Source: Diospyros lotus
Lineage: Eukaryota > Streptophyta > Magnoliopsida > Ericales > Ebenaceae
Assembly: GCF_014633365.1 (NCBI RefSeq)
Contig: NC_068351.1
Location: 24,710,366-24,774,365 of the forward strand
Reading direction: 5' to 3'
DNA length: 64,000 nucleotides
Below the pieces are notes generated by a model. The model was not told the DNA's origin and made no database searches. It saw nothing but the letters and a program-made list of their open reading frames with translations. Shown in pieces: positions 1 to 9,255 of this stretch; within the stretch, counting starts at the first letter, position 1; each line of letters starts with the position of its first letter. Made by a program: the position numbers and the translations under genes.

Positions 1-242
1 AAGTCTAATGTGCCTAGACTTTTCATTATAAACCTGGTTACATGCCTTTGACAATGTTGCACTATCAACACAATAAATTGATGTTTATAACATTATGATC
101 CAAAACCGTAACAAAAACACAAGAGAAATCACGATTACTCAAATCAAATCTCAAATTCACTATCAATATTCAAAGTCTCCCTCATAATACATCTCTAAGG
201 GGCTTATACGGACTATAAACCCTCCTTAATTAGGAAACATAT
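1..242. other. AT-rich sequence, no gene seen
   Basis: I see no open frame with a recognisable product and no LTR boundary here. It forms the left flank of the composite LTR element that starts at 243. Confidence 0.5.
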
Positions 243-636
243 TGTTGACACACATTTTTGTAACACCCCGCATCGAGCAATAGGAAAGTCCGGAACAACT
301 TACTCTGATGGGTCTACGCGAACTTTTTGGGGGAGCCACCCATCCTTAGATTCTCCCAGGTCAAGCACGCTTAACTTAGGAGTTTTTTGCCTACATTCAG
401 CCCAAAAAGTATCCAGTTGGTGTTATTTCCTTCCTTACTTATCTTCGATGTATACTACCATTTCTCTGGGTTCTTAGGATATTACACACATTGTCTCATC
501 ATCATGAGGCCCACAGCTGCAGGTCAACTCTTAGCTCTCGCCTTTTAACGGCTAGGAGCCCCACTGCACTTATGAGCCCCTCAGTGGTCGCCCTCTTGAA
601 CGACCGATGTGGGACAAACCCGGTGTATCCACACCA
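243..636 (-). repeat. Left (3') LTR of the composite element
   Basis: About 394 bp, starting TGTTGACACACAT and ending CACACCA. It aligns along its length with 736-1108, with a small extra segment near 595-605. The embedded Cassandra LTR occupies 259-486 and the rest is unique to this LTR family. Confidence 0.65.
259..486 (-). repeat. Cassandra LTR embedded in left composite LTR
   Basis: On the minus strand it starts TGTAATATCC and ends near GGGTGTTACA. Its centre contains a 5S-rRNA-like stretch (AGTTAAGCGTGCTTG followed by GGATGGGTG) matching the box A to box C interval of plant 5S rRNA. That feature defines the Cassandra TRIM family. CACAT occurs on both sides (251-255 and 487-491), which looks like the target duplication of the original insertion, with three extra T before the LTR. 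Confidence 0.75.
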
Positions 637-735
637 TCCTCCCCCTTCCCCGCAGGTGTGGTGAGGCTCTATCGGCCCCTCCCTTATCGGGGGTTGTAGG
701 GACCATTAGGGGGAATTCTCATAGATGACGCCAAA

Positions 736-1108
736 TGTTGACACACATTTTTGTAACACCCCACATCGAGCGACAGGAAGGTCTGGGACAACTTACCCTG
801 ATGGGCCTACGCGAATTTCCCAGAGGCATCCTTGGATTTTCCCAAGTCAAGCACGTTTAACTTAGGAGTTCTTTGCTTACATTCAGTTCAAAAGGTATCC
901 AGCTGGTGTTGTTTCCTTCCTTACTTATCTTCGATGTATACTATATTTTCTCTGGACTCTTGGGGTATTACACACATCGTGTCATCATGGGACCCACAGC
1001 TGCGGGTCAACTCTTAGCTCTCGCCTTTCAACGACCAAGAGCCCCATCACACTTATGAGCCCCTCAGTGGTCGCTCAGATGTGGGACAAACCCGGTGCAT
1101 CCACACCA
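736..1108 (-). repeat. Right (5') LTR of the composite element
   Basis: About 373 bp, same ends as the left LTR and in the same orientation. It lies directly beside the primer-binding-site-like sequence at 715-735. Beyond 1108 the sequence changes to a Tat-type LTR fragment. Confidence 0.65.
752..972 (-). repeat. Cassandra LTR embedded in right composite LTR
   Basis: 221 bp with the same 5S-rRNA-like core on the minus strand as the copy at 259-486. CACAT again flanks both sides. Part of the 5S-like block is shortened: the GGGTGACC motif is truncated where the plus strand reads CCCAGAGGCATCC. Confidence 0.72.
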
Positions 1109-1278
1109 GATAATCCTCTGCATTTTTCCTGACTCGCTTACTGACTTGAGCGTCGGGGTATTATTGCAGGGACTGGCTGACAGATCAACAGATAGAACCA
1201 TATAATCCTCTTTTCTCCCTCTCGGATTCATTACACCGGTGCGGGCTCACGAATCACGGTCGACCAATTTCGAACGTT
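1109..1278 (+). repeat. 3' end of a Tat-type gypsy LTR (fragment)
   Basis: The run from ACTTGAGCGTCGGGG to CGGTCGACCAATTTCGAACG parallels the last part of the LTR at 55480-56360, which contains ACTTGAACGTCGGAG and GATCGATCAATTCTAAACG. It is a fragment left beside the composite element. No adjoining internal region of the same element is visible. Confidence 0.5.
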
Positions 1279-1399
1279 GACACATATCAAAGCCTACATC
1301 ATATCTTAACTAGAATGCACACTCCCTAAAATTACTTAGGAAGGAAATAAACAAAATTATTCTCAAACAAATAACAAAACAAGTTGATAATATCTTCTA

Positions 1400-2190
1400 A
1401 AATATTTCCTTATCTTGTCCCCGACTAGAATAGTTTTGCCCACAAAGGAATTTCACATAGCAAATTCTTAAGCCATTCAACTCTACTTGTTGATGCTAAT
1501 TCTACTAACTCTGCAGCTAAGGTAGAATTGATTATACAGTTTGTTTCTTGGATCCCCAACACAAAACACATCCAATAACTAGGGAGATCCGCCACTTATG
1601 AAAGCATGAACCTCACTATCAGTAATCCACCTAAAATCAAAGCATTTTTGTAGATCCTTTTAAAACCAAAGGATATCCACCATAGCATAAACCATAATCT
1701 ATTTGCTCAAGTATTTTAATACCCTCCTCATGGCCTGCCAATATATTTTTCAAGGGTTATTAATATACCTGCTCAACTTACCAACAATAAATGCTATATC
1801 AAGCCTAGTGTTTGTCATGGAATACATCAAAAAACAAATGACTCTTAACATACTCAAGCTGTTCAACAGGCATTCTGATACTAATTTCACAAAAGGAGGA
1901 ATAGAAATAGTACCTCTTTGTAACATGTAAACTTTTTTAATTATCTTTTTAGCATAATAAGATTGTGATAAAGTTAGGCCATTTCTATTTTGGATTGTTT
2001 TTATTCCAAGAATCACATCAACCACAGCCATATGTTTTAAGACAAAATTTCAGACAATAACTTTTAGCATCCTTGACGTGTCACAACCTAGTACCAAAAA
2101 TTAACATATCATCTACATCTAAATAGATGATCACTCACTCCTTTTCCACTAATAAACCTGCTATAGACACTGATTCTAAAGCCATTGTCA
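1400..2190 (-). pseudogene. Ty1/copia reverse transcriptase to RNase H fragment
   Basis: Minus-strand translation shows the C-terminal part of a copia RT. A decayed VDDMLIFG motif lies near 2120, followed by DVILGIKT and LTLSQSYYAKKI, then the junction motif TRLDIAFIVGKLSRY at about 1770-1810. Weaker similarity continues to about 1420, where RNase H motifs (a serine-rich sequence, then VEWLKNLL-like residues) appear broken by stops. The longest open piece is 93 codons, about a tenth of a complete copia pol. No LTRs flank it, so it is a dead fragment. Confidence 0.65.
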
Positions 2191-2730
2191 GAATTGGATT
2201 CTGACAAGGGGAATTCGCCAACAATTCAATGAGAATTGCACTGAATCGGCGAAGTATAGGAACTCAAATAGAGAAGAGGGAGAAAAGAAAGAGAGAGAGA
2301 GAGAGATGGAAATTTGAATTCAATCATATTCAAGCTTATCTGCTATGGCTACGCTTGCTGGCTTATGTACCAATCCTCGATGGGTTGGCGCTAACATTTG
2401 AATTAAAAATTTCTATTCCCTTCTTCTAATTGTTGTTTCTTCTACAACCTTCTACCCGTAACTACCTATCCCCTTTTATTACAAGAATACCCTTGTCACA
2501 TGACAATTTCCCCTCCCCTTGGGATTCTTCTCGTCCTCAAGAAGGATCAAAGTAATCCCACCGCCTTAGGGACTTGCTTTAGTAAGTCGAGCAAGTACTC
2601 CCATGTGTAGTTTTTAGGGTGGAGGGTGTCACGGTTGTGAAGTGACAATAGGATCGCACTCTTAATTTAGATTGAATTAGGAAGATACAACCAGTTTAGC
2701 AGAGAAAATAGAGAGAATGATGAGAGAAAA
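2191..2730. other. Non-coding repeat-like sequence
   Basis: No gene seen. It contains a (GA)n tract near 2290-2305. A stretch near 2511-2560 (CTCGTCCTCAAGAAGGATC) resembles the untranslated sequence of gypsy elements. I cannot assign boundaries. Confidence 0.3.
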
Positions 2731-3325
2731 TGTAACATCCCGCATCAAGCGATAAGAAAGACCATAACAACTTACCTTGATGGGCCTATGTGAACTTCCC
2801 AGAGGTCACCCATCCTTGAGCTTCCCTACCTCAAGCACGCTTAATCCGGGAGTTATTTGTCTACATTCAGCCTAAAAGGTATCCAGTTGGTGTTGTTTCC
2901 TTACTTATCCTTGATATATACTACCATTCTCTGGGCTCTTGGGGTATTACATTCTCCCCTCCTTGAGCACATGACGTCCTCGTCATGTGACTTTACAATT
3001 GGTCTCAGGTCTTCTTCCCTTAAGGGGCTGCCACCCTATTAAGAGCCGCTCCTTGTTCAGTCCCTCATCGAACCGCCTTCTCCAAGGGTCAACTTTGATA
3101 TCACCTATAACATCCCACATCGAACGATAGGAAGGATCGGAGCAACTTACCCTGATGGACCTACGCGAATTTCTCAGGGGGTCATCCATCCTTGAGCTTC
3201 CCCAGTTCAAGCATGCTTAACCCGAGAGTTCTTTGCCTACATTCAGCCCAAAAAGTATCCAGTTGGTGTTATTTCCTTCCTTACTTATCCTCGATATATA
3301 CTACACTTCTCTAGGTTCTTGAGGG
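2731..3325 (-). mobile_element. Cassandra TRIM, minus strand, nearly complete
   Basis: Left LTR 2731-2951 (221 bp), internal region 2952-3105, right LTR 3106 to about 3325. The LTRs start TGTAAC/TATAAC and carry the 5S-rRNA-like core on the minus strand. The internal region has a polypurine tract complement (TTCTCCCCTC) against the left LTR. A decayed primer binding site (AACTTTGATATCACC, from GGCTCTGATACCA) lies against the right LTR. It also shares GACGTCCTCGTCATGTGA with the element at 3326-3769. No protein is encoded, as expected for Cassandra. The right LTR lacks its last few bases where it meets the next element. Confidence 0.82.
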
Positions 3326-3769
3326 ATTGGGAAGTTCGTGTAGGCCCATCAGGGTAAGTTGTTCCGATCCTTCTTACTGCTCGATGCGGGATGTTACAAG
3401 TGGTATCAGAGCCGACCCAGGCTATGTGTTGGGACCGTGTACTAGCCAAAGACTGGGGGTACTGGATCGGGGACACTAAACGGGGAGAGCTGGGACCAGT
3501 TATAAGGTCATATGACGAGGACGTCATGTGCTCAAGAGGGGGAGAATGTAATACCCCAAGAGTCCAAAGAAAGGTAGTATATATCGATAATAAATAAGAA
3601 AGGAAATAACATCAGTTGAATACCTTTTGGGTTGAATGTAGGCAAATAACTCTTGGGTTAAGCATGCTTGAGCTAGAGAAGCTCAATGATGGGTGACCCC
3701 CTGGAAAGTTCGCGTAGGCCCATCAAGGTAAGTTTTGGTCCTTCCTATCGCTTGATGCGGGATGTTACA
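3326..3769 (+). mobile_element. Cassandra TRIM, plus strand, 5' LTR truncated
   Basis: A partial 5' LTR (about 3326-3398) ends in GATGCGGGATGTTACA. The primer binding site TGGTATCAGAGCC follows at 3401-3413, complementary to the 3' end of initiator tRNA-Met. About 130 bp of non-coding internal sequence leads to a polypurine tract (GAGGGGGAGAA, ending 3546) and a full 223-bp 3' LTR at 3547-3769. The 5S-rRNA-like motif GTTAAGCATGCTTGAGC...GATGGGTGACC lies at about 3658-3702. The missing first two thirds of the 5' LTR coincide with the junction to the inverted neighbour. Confidence 0.82.
3401..3413 (+). other. Primer binding site (tRNA-iMet type)
   Basis: TGGTATCAGAGCC begins two bases after the 5' LTR end TTACA. 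It is the standard plant minus-strand primer site and fixes the LTR boundary of the plus-strand Cassandra copy. Confidence 0.85.
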
Positions 3770-4671
3770 GAAAAAATATCAAAAATTCTATTGATCTTCA
3801 TTTTTCCTTCCAAGAGAGACTTGGAAGGTGATATACTCAAGTAAGATGGTTGCTGCCGCAGATGATCAATCCTCCCCCAACGGCTGTAACAACATCTTTT
3901 GTCCTACTCTAGCCCTTTACACGTGGGCAATCATTGGCTAACAAACTATTCTAGAAGTTACAGTAGTAAATAAGAAATACAAACAGTAACAGTAATACTA
4001 CGAATTACAGCCTAATGCAAAGAATTAAAATTCATGCTACCAAGAAGTTTTGTCGTGACTCTTCGGAGAGGGCTTCTTATTGCGTTGTCATACAATCAGA
4101 AAACCATGCCATAACAAAAGGTCAAACTTTATAACCATGGAACTTTAGGGACAAAATTATACTCATTTTGGCTCCTCACCTTTAAAATAGAAGGTTCTAG
4201 GTTGAGGTATTATAGGAGATTGTTTGGACAAGAAGCATACAAAAGAGAATTTTTTGTAAATCAACAATGCTCCAACATCTTGAAGATGCTAAAGGGTCAT
4301 ATATCTTACCTGCTTGGATAATAAAAGATCCCAGCGGAGTGTAACCAATGCTCAGGAGCATATGCCCATATCAAGAAAATAACTGCTAACAAGAAATTAA
4401 ATTAATAAACGAAAAGGTATATCATATATGAGAAACCACCAAATGGTGTCATTTGATTTGAAAAGCAATACACTGTCAGAACTCTTCATTAGAAAGATTA
4501 GGATTTGGAAAACAACAGTGTCTAGAAATGAACAAATTTAACAGCAGGAAAACTAGCACTTACAGATAATGAAAATTCATCACAAACCCTGACAGTAGAC
4601 ACTACCAACTTGAACTGCTGAAATTAGTTAATGATCATAATCAAGTGAATATAACCTCAAACCCAAAACAA
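3770..4671. other. Intergenic or intronic sequence, no gene seen
   Basis: No coding signal found on either strand. It could be intron or downstream sequence of the PIG-P-like gene on the minus strand. I looked here for its missing exons and did not find them. Confidence 0.4.
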
Positions 4672-4865
4672 GTGAATCAACTCTTTCCCCATAAAATAAA
4701 AGGTGAACCCAGTGCACAAAGATCTAGCATTGCAAGTTCTGGGGAAGGTCATTTGTATGCAGTCATACCCTTGGTTTAGCAAAGAGGCTGTTTCTTGACT
4801 TGAACCTATCACCTCCAGGTCATAATGGAGCAACCTTACCGTTTTGCCAAAACTCACCTTCGAAA
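4672..4865 (-). mobile_element. Au-type tRNA-derived SINE
   Basis: On the minus strand the sequence reads GGTAAGGTTGCTCCATTATG, then GACCTGGAGGTGATAGGTTC (box B region), AAACAGCCTCTTTGC, CATACAAATGACCTTCCCC and GTGCACTGGGTTCACC near its 3' end. This order is the plant Au SINE signature. Box B reads GGTTCAAGTCA against consensus GGTTCGANTCC, so the Pol III promoter is slightly decayed. End positions are approximate and no target duplication was identified. Confidence 0.72.
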
Positions 4866-5499
4866 CAACTCTTTTCAAAAAAATAAGAAGAAAAAAAAAG
4901 GAAAAAAGTATTATTGTTATTTATTATTATCAAGTAGTGCATTAAACATGCAGAGATGAAGATTTTTACAATTTGTAGTACTCATAACGAACAATTATTA
5001 GAAGCTTCCAAGCCCAAAATCAACAAACAGCTCTTACAATAAGTAAACTGTGATACACCTCGCAAAATTCTTTGATGCTATACATAAATCTAGCTCATCA
5101 AAGCATCCATATAGAAGTCATGTATTATTTTCTCTTTTAGCTTTGTGCTTAGATGTTCAATCTCATGGAAAAAAGGAAGTGCTCGAGAATTCTGAAAATT
5201 CTAGGCATCTAGATGTAATCTTCATGGGAGATCAAAGGTAAATTTTGTACTCTTTTAAGTTTTATCCCTATGTTTTTTTCCCTACATAAACATCACAGAA
5301 TTTCTAGCTTTTCTGCCAGTCAGAGTTCATCCATTGTGCTTATTAGATGCAACAATAATTCATGAGCTCCCAAGTTAAATCACTTACATTTGCACGTTTT
5401 GTCTAAAATAACTAATCTCCAACCAATAAAGCAATTACTGAGATGGGTAAAAGATAATGAAATTTAACCTTTCGGCAATCAATGGTGATGGGTGCATAC

Positions 5500-5686
5500 C
5501 TGTAGCAGCAACAGTTGAAATAGAGCCAACGAAGCCATACACTTCAGAAGGTTTTGGACCATGTTCACCAGAGACATCAAACCCAGAAGATCGGTCATTG
5601 TGCTCAAGGACGGACAGAGTTCCTCTCCTTTTCCTTGAGAGACTAAGGACCCTTCTAGGACTATTCACTGAGCAGGGATCTTCCAT
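5500..5686 (-). CDS. PIGP: First coding exon of a PIG-P-like GPI-GlcNAc transferase subunit
   Basis: The exon encodes about 62 residues from ATG at 5686. Its core, GEHGPKPSEVYGFVGSIST, is the conserved N-terminal block of plant PIG-P (subunit P of phosphatidylinositol N-acetylglucosaminyltransferase). That ER-membrane complex performs the first step of GPI-anchor synthesis. The start MEDPCSVNSPRR also matches the plant family style. The exon ends at a good donor (ACAG|GTATGC, intron from 5499), at the point where the first membrane segment should begin. I could not recognise the remaining exons (two membrane helices) between 5499 and 3770. The rest may lie beyond the inserted elements or be lost. 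An upstream non-coding exon probably ends at a donor near 6187 (TTCTG|GTAACG), after a CT-rich leader starting near 6240. Confidence 0.68.
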
Positions 5687-6186
5687 CCCTCTCTCTATTC
5701 AAGAACACTCAATGATGCATACTTTAACCCAAAGCCTAACCTGCTGCAAAATGCAATTGCCTTCAAAATGCTGAGAAAAAAAACTGACTTACAGAGACAA
5801 TCTCTTTAAATTATAAAAGCAAATATCAAAATCCAGCAGTTCTAAATTCCAAGACCAAGGAACAAGTTAAGCCTAGGTTCACTTATGCAACAACAAACAC
5901 CAGTGACAATTCAGAACATGCTTACCCCAGAGGAGGGGGGGGGAAGACAATTTGAAACATGACATTCAACAGCTCTACATTCCAATTAATGAAAAATTTC
6001 AGAAGATGCCGTTCATTTGATGAGAAATAAAAAGGAATATCGATAATTCGAGCAGCTAAAGCTGAAGCAGCTATTTTTGAACCCAGAAGCAGTCTATAAC
6101 CATATATATATATATGTATAGAAACATAAATCAAATGAACTGAAACATAAAACTGAAGAAAAGATACGAGCAGTGACACGTTACCA

Positions 6187-6245
6187 GAATAACTATGGAC
6201 TAGGGTTCCGGAGAAATCAGGTGTCTGCATGAGAGAGAGAGTAGC
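6187..6245 (-). other. Probable 5'-UTR exon of the PIG-P-like gene
   Basis: On the minus strand a CT-rich leader is followed by TCCGGAACCCTAGTCCATAG and the donor-like TTCTG|GTAACG. An acceptor-like TTCTTGAATAG lies just upstream of the ATG at 5686. This is an inferred two-exon 5' end without transcript support. Confidence 0.3.
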
Positions 6246-6379
6246 AAGTGTGAATGGTTGGTTTGGATGGTTTGGCTCTTTTCCAAACCAAAACCAACTC
6301 GACATGTGCTTGAAACAACCCAAACCATAGCTTAACGATTTGGGTGGTTTAGGCGGTTTGAGAAAAGTAGGAAACATTG

Positions 6380-6720
6380 CAACAAGAAAATTACTTTTTA
6401 GCTAGGGCATGCAATCAAAGTTTAATTATGTTCAGTCAAGTTAATCACATAAAAATGTTCCAGCACAGCAATATATGAAGCTCACATAAACCACAACCAG
6501 GATTTTCTAGTCCATGGAATGGCTAAGTAATTTCATCCACATGAGTGTTATAAAAAAAAAACCTTCAGCCATATAAGAATGTTCTAGTCCACTGGAACAG
6601 CCGAGTAACTTCAGCAAGCATAAGGTTCATCATACATATCAATTATCAAAAACTTCAGCAAGTATGAATAGAAACTAACTCTTTTTTCCTAGAAAGAAAA
6701 GTGCAGATTTTATCAGTGTT
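6380..6720. other. AT-rich sequence, no gene seen
   Basis: Contains two diverged copies of an AGAATGTTCTAGTCCA(C)TGGAA-like motif (near 6505 and 6580). This may be remnants of a repeat. Nothing else is recognised. Confidence 0.35.
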
Positions 6721-7205
6721 CTAAAACCCTAGCCAGGGGACAGGCTGAGGCCTAGCGCCTACGGGACCAAGACGGGGCCTAGGCGGCGCCTAGGAAAAAG
6801 GCTGCTTGTTGCTTGCTGCTCGCTAGGGAACATTGTTGCTTGCTGCTCGCTGCAGCAAGGAGCACTGTTTTTTACTTTTTTACCGGAGGTGGAGGAAGAT
6901 GGATACAGACCGGAGGAAGATGAGATCGGCAAAGAGAGAGGACGGCCAACAAATGAGATCGGCGACAACGAGAGAGAATGACCAAGAGAAGAGATCGGCG
7001 GTGGCGGCGAGAGAGAGAGAGAAATGACCCACGACGAATGACCAAAGAGAGAAAGGGAAGGGGGAAATAGGTCGGCCCAGGCTGCGCACGACCTAGGCGG
7101 GCCAGGCCGCCTAGGCACCACCGTGGCCCGATTAATCCAGCCCTGTGCCTAGGGGTGCCGAGCAGCCCTTAATCGCGGCGGCCAGTGGCCGCCTAACGCC
7201 TAGGC
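6721..7205. repeat. GC-rich repeat with CCTAGGCG motifs, possible non-autonomous DNA transposon
   Basis: A GC-rich block in AT-rich surroundings. Its edges carry clustered, partly palindromic CCTAGGCG motifs (GGCCTAGGCGGCGCCTAGG near 6776; GGCCGCCTAGGCACC near 7108; CGCCTAACGCCTAGGCCGC near 7192). The centre is GA-rich. The inverted motifs at both ends suggest a foldback or hAT-like non-autonomous element. I could not find a clear target duplication, so class and ends are uncertain. Confidence 0.45.
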
Positions 7206-7932
7206 CGCATTTTCGTTTTATTAATAGAGCATAAAAGACACCCTCCAAAACATAGAGCCAAATTTCTGTACCTGAAATTAGAGACTTGTACAAGATATAA
7301 AATTAATATACAAAGATATGAGCGCTTGGAGGTTAAAAGACGCAACCTATAAGATTTCAATTTCTGGCCACCTGATTTAAAATTACGACAGCTAAATCTT
7401 CTTTTTATGATTAGCCAGCCAAGGCTTCATACTGAAAGACACACAGGTAAACTGGTACAGATAAACTCTATTATTTGTCAATCAAATAAACCAAAACCAA
7501 TCCTTGATCAGCTTCTGATCTCAAATACAATTGGAAATAAAGAGCAAATTCCACTTTCCAACTGCATCAAAAAAAAAAAACGAAAGCCAGCTTGTCATTT
7601 ACAGGAAGGTGAATCAAACAACAAAAAGCAATCTAATTGGTGGAGTAATACCAACATGAAGTGCAAATAACTTAAAACCCAAATCTACCTGAGTAGTGGG
7701 CTGCAAAATGCGAATAACTCAAAACTGATAACATGAACAAGGGAGGGGAGCATCAGTGAGCAGTGGTTGTTGACTAGCTGGATTAGAAAAGGAAAGCTGT
7801 GCCCACTGGATCAGAGAGGGGGGCAGCCCAAGAGAGAGAAAGAGGAGATTCAGAGAGGGACAGTGGGAACAATTGTGAGTGTCAGCTATGGAGTGAAGAA
7901 CTGGAGGAGTTAGGAACTTTAGGGGCTGTTTA
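7206..7932. other. Sequence between repeats, no gene seen
   Basis: No recognisable product. It ends with GGGGCTGTTTA, directly before the copia LTR. Confidence 0.4.
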
Positions 7933-8153
7933 TGTTAAGCGTAACTAATCAACCACTTTGTTAGTTAGCAGTTAGTTACTTTGTTAATTCTGTTATTTAG
8001 TTGCTTTATTTTTCTGTTCGTTCAGTTATGTTTGGTATATAGCATTCTTATTATAAGAATAAGAGGTTGTGTACATACCATAATTCAATTGAATGAATTC
8101 TACTTTCTCGAAGTTGTCTTCTTCAAACAATGAGCTCTCTGGAAATTTCTTCA
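7933..8153 (+). repeat. Copia 5' LTR
   Basis: 221 bp, TG...CA ends, nearly identical to 16087-16319 except for a short insertion in the 3' copy (TCTTCTCCATCA near 16265) and scattered substitutions. Confidence 0.9.
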
Positions 8154-8166
8154 TGGTATTAGAACG
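8154..8166 (+). other. Primer binding site (tRNA-iMet type)
   Basis: TGGTATTAGAACG directly follows the 5' LTR. It is one or two changes from TGGTATCAGAGC, the usual copia primer site. Confidence 0.8.
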
Positions 8167-8297
8167 GAATTCTACTTTAAGCCGATGCCTTCTTTCCGCT
8201 TCTCCTTGTGAGCTGATTTCCTTTCACACAGACAGTTGCATCATTCAACTTTGTTTCTTTTGCCTGTTGCTGATAAATCGTGATTATTGCAGTCAGG

Positions 8298-9230
8298 ATG
8301 AATGACAATGCGGAAAGGTTTGAAGGTGTAGCCAACAACAGAGGTACCGCTTCGGTTGTTGGAGACGCAATGCACTTGCATAGTGCCGATCATCCAGGTA
8401 TACTACTCGTTTTTTTTCCTCTGATGAGGATAGCCCTAGGAGCGAAACATAAACTTGGTTTTATCGATGGTCAAGTTCGAGTTCCTGAAGAAGGATCAGA
8501 AATGTTTGAAGTTTGGTGGCGCTGTGATTATATGGTGCAATCTTGGGTCCTGAACACCATCTCAAATGATCTAGTTTAGGCCTTCCTATACACTTACCAC
8601 CTCAAAGCAGCTTTGGGATGAAATTGCAGAGCGCTTTGGAGAAAGCAACGACCGTCTGGTTTATCAACTCCAACGGTGGATATCTTCCATCGCACAAGAC
8701 AACTCTGTTTCAGTTTATTACACACAACTCAAGAAACTGTGGGATGAACTTGCAGCCCTGGAGCCACTGCCATCCTGCACATGTGAAGCAGCACATACCA
8801 TGGCAGAATTAACCAATCGAAGTGAGTTGATGCGGTTCCTAATGGGGCTATATGATGGATACGATCAGTTACGAAATCAGATCCTCCTACTTGATCCATT
8901 GCCTAGTGTCAATAAGGCTTATTCTATGATCTTACAGTGGAATCACATAGGCATGTCGCGTCCTCCTTTGTTGAAGAAGGGGCTACTTCTGTATTGTTTG
9001 CTAAAAGGTAAAAACTCTGCCTCTAGTGCTTACACTCCTTCACGACAAGATCAAAAGAAAGGACAAGATCAAAAGAAAGGAAAAACGACAAAGGGACATC
9101 ATGTGTATTGTAAGTGCGACAGCCACACTAAGGAACAATGTTATAAACTCATTGGATACACAAACTAGCATAAAGCTAACAAAGATAAAAGGAGAAATAA
9201 CAGGGGAACGACAGCTTAAGTAACTGTAAA
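8298..9230 (+). pseudogene. Copia gag (UBN2-type) remnant
   Basis: The start at 8298 (MNDNAERFEG) leads into RIALGAKHKLGFIDGQ and then DEIAERFG, LPSCTCEAAHTMAELTN and FLMGLYDGYDQLRNQILL. This is the order of a copia UBN2 gag domain. A zinc-knuckle-like CKCDSHTKEQCYKLIGY follows near 9110-9160, with a typical C-C-H-C pattern decayed. Breaks: a probable small deletion near 8415 removing the usual YLSWSR block, a TAG at 8577 and at least two frame changes. Confidence 0.78.
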
Positions 9231-9255
9231 ACAAGAAACCCCTCAGGATACACCC

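Larger units (their letters stand above)
243..1108 (-). mobile_element. Short composite LTR element (TRIM-like) with Cassandra LTR inside each LTR
   Basis: Two direct repeats, 243-636 and 736-1108, both begin TGTTGACACACAT and end with TCCACACCA. Between them lie only about 99 bp. That spacer has the two expected minus-strand priming sites. The complement of 715-735 reads TTTGGCGTCATCTATGAGAA, resembling the TTGGCGCC-type primer binding site of plant gypsy elements, and touches the right LTR. A polypurine tract (complement of about 637-654) touches the left LTR. The element has no coding capacity. Each LTR holds a Cassandra LTR at the same place, so the capture predates the last transposition. 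I could not find a matching 5-bp target duplication (left CATAT, right GATAA), which leaves the outer boundaries or later decay in doubt. Confidence 0.65.

Noticed and set aside
259..486. Possible genuine 5S rRNA gene
   Set aside because: Only the internal promoter part matches 5S. The ends are LTR ends (TGTAA...TTACA), and the same unit occurs as full and solo Cassandra LTRs.
4657..4878. A 73-codon open frame on the minus strand
   Set aside because: It lies within an Au-type SINE; the frame is incidental.
6759..7121. Ser/Leu-rich open frames over the GC-rich repeat
   Set aside because: Low-complexity translation of GA-rich sequence, open on both strands, with no motif.
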